Source: UBA11346 sp038318565
Lineage (GTDB): Bacteria; Planctomycetota; UBA11346
Assembly (NCBI GenBank): GCA_038318565.1
Contig: JBBQCI010000058.1
Coordinates: 1 to 26,043, forward strand
Length of the DNA: 26,043 nt
Direction of reading: 5' to 3'
Numbering within the stretch: the stretch's first letter is position 1; the number at the start of each line of letters is the position of its first letter. Below are positions 21,896 through 26,043 of this stretch, one piece after another. Below the pieces are notes generated by a model that was given only the letters and a program-made list of their open reading frames with translations, did no database searches and was not told the origin of the DNA. The position numbers and the translations under genes were made by a program.

Positions 21896-22921
21896 TCAAT
21901 GAGATTTGACGGCCGTCCAACCCGCATCCCACATCCGCGAATCCTTGCCCAGGTCCTCCAGATAGTGCGTCCGCTTCAACTCGTCGGCCGTCGGGTAGAT
22001 GGCCGGGTTGGCCAGCAGCTCGGGTTTGATCTTCTTCATGGCCGCTTCGACCGGAGTGGCGTACTGGATGAAGTTCGCGTTCTGGGCGGCGACATCGGCA
22101 TCGAGCAGGAAGTTGATCAGGGCGTGGGCTCCGGCCTTGTTGGGCGCCTTGGCCGACACCATCAGCATGTCGATCCAGATTTCGGCGCCTTCTTTGGGCA
22201 GGCCGTATTTGAGACCCGGCTTCTCGGTCATGCCGCGGGCGGCATCGCCATTGTAGACCATGGCGACGACCGCTTCGCCACTGACTACACGGTTCTTGCC
22301 GTCGACTCCACCGGCGAAACCGAGGCATTTCGGGCTGTTTTTAGCCGCCGCAAGGGCGGTGACCGCGACCTTCACTTCGGCGGTGATGCGCGAGTTCATA
22401 TCCTTGCCCTGATAGGCCAGGGTGCTGGCGATCGTGGTCTTGGCTTCGTCGAGCAGAGTGAAGGGGCCGGGCTGGCTGGCCGGATCCAGCACCCAGGCCC
22501 AGGTCGGTTCGCCCTTCACCTTTGCCGGGTCGTACATCAGGCCAGAAGTGCCCCAGAAGTACGGGTAGCCGTACTGATTGCCCGGATCGAAGGCATGATT
22601 GAGGAACGCCTTGCCGACGTTGGCCTTGTTGGGAATCAGAGTCTGGTCGAGGGTCTGGATCAGCTTCAGGCCGATCATCTGCTTCACCACCACGCCGCTG
22701 GCGACCAGTACATCGTACTGGTCGGTGCCACCGGTCTGCAATTTGGCGATCATCTCCTCCTGGGCCTCGTACAATTGAATGTCGAGAGTGAATCCGGTCT
22801 TGGCCTTGAATGCGTCGGCCAATGTCGGGTCGATATACTCGGAATACATGAAGATGCGAACCGGCGGGGTATCCCCGGCGGTCAGCAGGCAGACGAGGAG
22901 GGCGAGGGGTAGAAAGCGCAT
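21896..22921 (-). CDS. potD: Polyamine-type ABC transporter, substrate-binding protein
   Basis: The protein has 341 residues with a short signal peptide (MRFLPLALLVCLLTAGD). The mature part follows the PotD/PotF pattern: IFMYSEYIDPTLADAFKAKT, QYDVLVASGVVVKQMI, YGYPYFWGTSGLMYD, SGEAVVAMVYNGDAA, and the ending DLGKDSRMWDAGWTAVKS. It binds spermidine, putrescine or a similar cation in the periplasm and delivers it to PotB-PotC. AGGAG lies before ATG 22921, and the potC stop is 2 nt away. Conserved acidic and aromatic pocket residues seem present, but the exact substrate cannot be read from the sequence. Confidence 0.92.
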   Translation of the reverse strand: MRFLPLALLVCLLTAGDTPPVRIFMYSEYIDPTLADAFKAKTGFTLDIQLYEAQEEMIAKLQTGGTDQYDVLVASGVVVKQMIGLKLIQTLDQTLIPNKANVGKAFLNHAFDPGNQYGYPYFWGTSGLMYDPAKVKGEPTWAWVLDPASQPGPFTLLDEAKTTIASTLAYQGKDMNSRITAEVKVAVTALAAAKNSPKCLGFAGGVDGKNRVVSGEAVVAMVYNGDAARGMTEKPGLKYGLPKEGAEIWIDMLMVSAKAPNKAGAHALINFLLDADVAAQNANFIQYATPVEAAMKKIKPELLANPAIYPTADELKRTHYLEDLGKDSRMWDAGWTAVKSH

Positions 22922-22923
22922 GG

Positions 22924-23730
22924 TCACTCCTGGGGTTTGGCCGTACGCGCCGCCTGTATCCAGGTCACCGCGATGATGGCGAGCATGGTGCCGACGACGA
23001 TGACGGTTGAAAGGGCGTGGATCTCGGGCGTCACTCCGCGCCTGACCGAGGCGTAGATCAGCAGCGGCAGGGTGGTCGCCTCTGGGCCAGTGACGAAAAA
23101 CGAGACTACGAAATCGTCGAGTGAGATGGTAAACGCCAGCAGGGCTCCGGCGATGATCCCCGGCATCAGCTGCGGCAGCAGCACGCGCAGCCAGATCTGT
23201 CCGGTGTTGGCGTAGAGGTCGCGTGCCGCCTCGACTTGATCCTTGCCGATGGTCGTCAAGCGGCTTGAGACCACCAGGGTGACGAAGGATATCTGAAAGG
23301 TCGTGTGGGCGATGATCAAGGTGGTCATGCCGGGCTTGAATGCCGCTGACCATTCGCGCAGCACAGCGAAGGCCCCGACCAGGGCGATCGCCAGGATGAT
23401 GTCGGGCGTGACCACTGGCAGGTTGATCGCCAGATCGGAACCACGCTTGAACCAGCGCGGCCACGGCGTGCGGTTTAGACCGATCGCCAGCAGGGTGCCC
23501 AGGACGGTGGCCAGCACGGTCGAGATGACGCCGAGCACCAGGCTGTTCCATGCCGCCGACAGGATCGCCTCGTTGCTGACCATGCGCGCATACCAGTCGA
23601 CGGTGAAGCCCCCCCAGCTCTGACCGTAGCGGGTGCTGTTGAACGACAGCACGGCGACCGCCAGCAGCGGGAGGTACAGCAGTGTCATGCCCAGCCACGA
23701 GACAGCAGGGACCCAGCGGGGCAATGTCAT
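22924..23730 (-). CDS. potC: Polyamine-type ABC transporter, permease 2
   Basis: The protein has 268 residues and six membrane helices, first LGMTLLYLPLLAVAVLSFNS. The cytoplasmic EAA loop that docks onto the ATPase is EAARDLYANTGQIWLRVLLP. SLDDFVVSFFVTGPEATTLP is a strong PotC/PotI signature. It overlaps the potB stop as ATGA, so the two permeases should be made in equal amounts. It forms the channel with PotB. Confidence 0.94.
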   Translation of the reverse strand: MTLPRWVPAVSWLGMTLLYLPLLAVAVLSFNSTRYGQSWGGFTVDWYARMVSNEAILSAAWNSLVLGVISTVLATVLGTLLAIGLNRTPWPRWFKRGSDLAINLPVVTPDIILAIALVGAFAVLREWSAAFKPGMTTLIIAHTTFQISFVTLVVSSRLTTIGKDQVEAARDLYANTGQIWLRVLLPQLMPGIIAGALLAFTISLDDFVVSFFVTGPEATTLPLLIYASVRRGVTPEIHALSTVIVVGTMLAIIAVTWIQAARTAKPQE

Positions 23731-24626
23731 CGCCGACCGGCTTCACGTTCGCTGACGATGCGCAGGCCCCACAGGGCGAACAGCGAGGCGATGACCAGGA
23801 ACAGCCCGGCGGTGGCGCCGAAGGGCCAGTTATTCATCGATCCGAACTGCTGCTGGATGAGGTTGCCGACCAGCAGGAACTTCGCTCCGCCCAGCATGTC
23901 GCTGATAACGAACATGCCCAAGCTGGGGATGAAGGTCAGGATGGTCGCCGCCAGCAGGCCGGGCATGCATTGGGCCAAGATGCCGTGGCGAAAGGTACGC
24001 AGTCGACCAGCATGCAGATCGCGGGCTGCCTCGACCAGGGACCAGTCAAGGCGTTCGACCGAAGTGTACAGTGGCAGGACGGTGAACGGTAGCATGGCAC
24101 TGACCATGCCCAGGTAGACTGCCGTCACGGTCGGGTAGAGGGACGCACCGTCGGGCACTAGGCCGAGGTGCTGGGCGACCCAGGCGGCCGGCATCTGCGA
24201 GCCAAGGAACTGCTGCCACGCGTAGGTGCGGATGACCAGGTTGACGCAGCTGGGCACCATCACGAGCGCCAGCAGTAGCGGCCGTGCCGCGGCTGGACGT
24301 GCCGCGATCCAGAAAGCCATCGGGAAGCCAATCAGCAGGCACAGCACGGTGGTGACGGCGGCCAACACGACACTACGCCACAGGATCAGCAGGTGATTCC
24401 ACGAAAAACCGAACTCGTCATGACCGGCCAGTCGGCTGAGGTTCTCCCAGGTGAAGGTCCACTCGACTCCGCCGTATTCACCCCGGCTGGCGAAGGCCAG
24501 CGCGCTCAGGCCAGCCAGCGGTGCGAAGAGGAAGACGCCCATCCAGAGAAAGGCCAAGCCGACCAGCAGGGCGCCACGGCCATACAGATGCGGCTTGGTC
24601 GTCAGATATCCATCGTGGATGATCAC
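23727..24626 (-). CDS. potB: Polyamine-type ABC transporter, permease 1
   Basis: The protein has 299 residues and six membrane helices, first LVGLAFLWMGVFLFAPLAGL. The EAA loop is VEAARDLHAGRLRTFRHGIL. PSCVNLVIRTYAWQQFLG and SLGMFVISDMLGGAKFLLVG are typical PotB segments. The start is probably GTG at 24626, 4 nt after the potA stop; there is no ATG before the first membrane helix. The frame is open further upstream inside potA, but that stretch is not PotB-like. It overlaps potC by 4 bp. Confidence 0.92.
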   Translation of the reverse strand: MIIHDGYLTTKPHLYGRGALLVGLAFLWMGVFLFAPLAGLSALAFASRGEYGGVEWTFTWENLSRLAGHDEFGFSWNHLLILWRSVVLAAVTTVLCLLIGFPMAFWIAARPAAARPLLLALVMVPSCVNLVIRTYAWQQFLGSQMPAAWVAQHLGLVPDGASLYPTVTAVYLGMVSAMLPFTVLPLYTSVERLDWSLVEAARDLHAGRLRTFRHGILAQCMPGLLAATILTFIPSLGMFVISDMLGGAKFLLVGNLIQQQFGSMNNWPFGATAGLFLVIASLFALWGLRIVSEREAGRR

Positions 24627-24630
24627 GGGC

Positions 24631-25695
24631 TTAATCGCGCAAGACCAGCAGGTCGTCTGGCGGGAGTTCCAGCCACACGTGTTGGCCCTCATGGTGTTGC
24701 TGGTCTGGTTCAGTCATGACGCGCAGAGAGGTACCTTCGCCGACCCGGATCAGCAGTTCCCAGTGGTCGCCGCGGAAGAGGCGCTCGCTGATCAGGCCGC
24801 GCACCCCATTGACCGCTGGCTCGGCCTCGCGCACTTCGATGTCCTCAGGACGAATGGCCAAATGGCCTTGGCTCCACGGCGCCGGCGCTGGCAGATGCAG
24901 GGCGCCGAAACCGCACACCGCCACCGGTGTGCCAGGGCAGCGCGCGGGGATCAGGTTGGCCGAGCCCATGAATTCAGCGACGAAGCGTGAGACGGGGCGT
25001 TCGTAAACTTCTTCGGGCGTGCCATCCTGGGCGATGCTGCCTTCCTGCATGATCAGGATGCGGTCGGATACCGCGATTGCCTCGTCCTGGTCGTGGGTAA
25101 CCAGGATGAACGTGATTTCGTATTGGCGCTGGATGCGCTTCAGCTCGCCCTGGACCTCTTTGCGCAGCTTGGCGTCGAGGGCCGACATCGGTTCGTCGAG
25201 CAGCAGCACTTCGGGTTCGTTGACCAACGCCCGGGCGAGGGCAACCCGCTGGCGCTGCCCACCGGACAGTTCGTGCGGATACCGCCGCGCCAGTTCCAGG
25301 ATGCGCATCGTCTCCATCGCTTCACGTACTCGGCGCGTGGTCTCTGCCGCTGGCACCCGGCGACTCTTCAAGCCGAATGCCACGTTGTCCTCGACGCGCA
25401 GGTGCGGGAACAGCGCATAGCTTTGGAAGACGGTATTCACCGGACGCTTATGCGCCGGCAGCGCCAACAGGTCGGTGCCGCCCAGACGCACCTGGCCTCG
25501 GTCAGGTAGTTCGAAACCGGCGATGATGCGCAGCAAGGTGGTCTTGCCGCATCCGGATGGTCCCAGCAGCGTAACGAACTGCCCATCGGGGATGTCGATC
25601 GACAGCCCACGCAGTACCTGCACGGGGCCGAACGACTTGTCGATGCCGCTGATGGCGAGGTCGAGCGGTCGGCTGTCAGTGGGGGTGACGAGCAT
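24631..25695 (-). CDS. potA: Polyamine-type ABC transporter, ATP-binding protein
   Basis: The protein has 354 residues. The ATPase domain has Walker A GPSGCGKT (45-52), Q-loop Q91, signature LSGGQ (143-147), Walker B LLLDEP with D167-E168, and switch H201. The PotA-type VNTVFQSYALFPHL and VFQ..NVAFGLK pattern is intact. A C-terminal TOBE-like domain follows (HLAIRPEDIEV...LISERLFRGDHWELLIRV). It powers uptake through PotB-PotC. ATG 25695 is chosen from the conserved start of the domain; the frame stays open to 25833. No good ribosome site is visible. It is the first gene of a same-strand run through potD and probably on to trpE and ribB. Confidence 0.95.
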   Translation of the reverse strand: MLVTPTDSRPLDLAISGIDKSFGPVQVLRGLSIDIPDGQFVTLLGPSGCGKTTLLRIIAGFELPDRGQVRLGGTDLLALPAHKRPVNTVFQSYALFPHLRVEDNVAFGLKSRRVPAAETTRRVREAMETMRILELARRYPHELSGGQRQRVALARALVNEPEVLLLDEPMSALDAKLRKEVQGELKRIQRQYEITFILVTHDQDEAIAVSDRILIMQEGSIAQDGTPEEVYERPVSRFVAEFMGSANLIPARCPGTPVAVCGFGALHLPAPAPWSQGHLAIRPEDIEVREAEPAVNGVRGLISERLFRGDHWELLIRVGEGTSLRVMTEPDQQHHEGQHVWLELPPDDLLVLRD

Positions 25696-25956
25696 CGCTT
25701 GGGACCGTAGGAAGGCTTCAGGGAGCGGCAACCGTCGGGCCGTGAGGCAGTTCGCCGCGCTTGGCTGGCTATACGCACGGGTGAAGGACTGATGAATGTA
25801 TGCTAAATGAGCAGTTGCGACAGGGGGAGACACCCATTAAGACGCCGTCCGTTGCAAGGTAGTGGTTTCCCCGGTGTATACCGGCACTGCCTTGGAACCC
25901 CGCCCCGGTCCGCGTCGGTCCGTTGGCAGACACCCACATCAGAGGATTCTTCCTTC
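25696..25956. promoter_or_regulatory. Divergent intergenic region with candidate promoter for the secreted-protein gene
   Basis: The 261-bp gap lies between divergent genes. On the plus strand TTGCAA (25852-25857) and TATACC (25877-25882) are spaced by 19 nt, a fair sigma-70-like promoter. The -10 sits inside the inverted repeat CCGGT-GTAT-ACCGG (25871-25884), a possible operator. AGAGGA (25941-25946) is the ribosome site of the next gene. No convincing promoter for potA was seen on the minus strand. Confidence 0.35.
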
Positions 25957-26043
25957 ATGCGTATCCGTACCCTGGTGCCCGCTCTGGCGTGCCTCGCCGC
26001 CGCCCAGCTCATCACCGCTGCCGAAACCGGCCCCGCCATCAAG
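25957..26043 (+). CDS. Secreted protein, N-terminus only (3' end outside window)
   Basis: The first 29 codons give MRIRTLVPALACLAAAQLIT, then AAETGPAIK. Two Arg residues, a hydrophobic core and an A-A-E cleavage region form a signal peptide for export. AGAGGA lies 10 nt before the ATG. Nothing of the mature protein is visible, so its function is unknown. Confidence 0.75.
   Translation, partial: MRIRTLVPALACLAAAQLITAAETGPAIK

Noticed and set aside
22922..23746. Long open extension of potD into potC
   Set aside because: It is antiphase to potC, which is clearly coding. The signal peptide and AGGAG fix the potD start at 22921.
1..26043. CRISPR array, transposase or insertion-sequence ends, tRNA or rRNA genes, toxin-antitoxin or defence module
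   Set aside because: No regularly spaced repeats, transposase reading frames, cloverleaf-like segments or recognisable defence genes were seen on either strand. A tRNA scan and a defence-gene profile search would be needed to confirm this.

Overview
This is a GC-rich bacterial window, fully packed with genes on both strands, with no rRNA, tRNA, CRISPR array or recognisable insertion sequence. Two large PknB-type Ser/Thr kinases with a membrane anchor, and an ECF-type sigma factor next to one of them, suggest a Planctomycetota/PVC-type or similarly kinase-rich lineage. That is an inference from gene content; no marker gene here settles the taxonomy.

Layout. (1) 1-4292: the 3' end of a RapA/HepA-like SNF2 ATPase, an ECF-like sigma factor, and a convergent membrane Ser/Thr kinase whose 3' end overlaps the sigma gene by 9 bp. 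A 500-bp region follows with a possible small gene, a perfect 19-bp hairpin and an AT-rich patch. (2) 4293-9351: a TetR regulator with two copies of a 15-nt operator in inverted orientation, followed by a membrane-fusion lipoprotein and an HAE1-type RND pump. No outer-membrane channel gene follows. (3) 9439-12605: a YghZ-type aldo/keto reductase and a second Ser/Thr kinase with an N-terminal zinc ribbon and a large extracytoplasmic domain. (4) 14014-12612, minus strand: a compact operon of an unrecognised 77-aa protein, an EcsA-like ABC ATPase without a permease, and a YacP-like NYN-domain protein. (5) 14119-17270, plus strand: the ABC-F protein YbiT, an isoprenylcysteine methyltransferase-like membrane protein and a TerC/YgdQ membrane protein. 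(6) 17271-19229: a relic of a riboflavin-gene 3' end, then a Cache-HAMP chemoreceptor. (7) 25695-19230, minus strand: potA-potB-potC-potD (polyamine-type ABC importer), trpE, and a ribB whose C-terminal RibA-like domain has lost its catalytic residues (RibBX type). (8) 25957 to the end: the start of a secreted protein.

Most of the window is ordinary chromosomal content. The points most worth a second look are: the relic of a riboflavin-gene tail that, together with the intact tail, brackets the chemoreceptor gene; the degenerate RibA half of RibBX; the orphan ATPase/NYN/small-protein operon; the paired operators around tetR; and the small reading frame plus perfect hairpin at 3884-4122. I did not find a convincing new multi-gene system such as defence, conflict or secretion.
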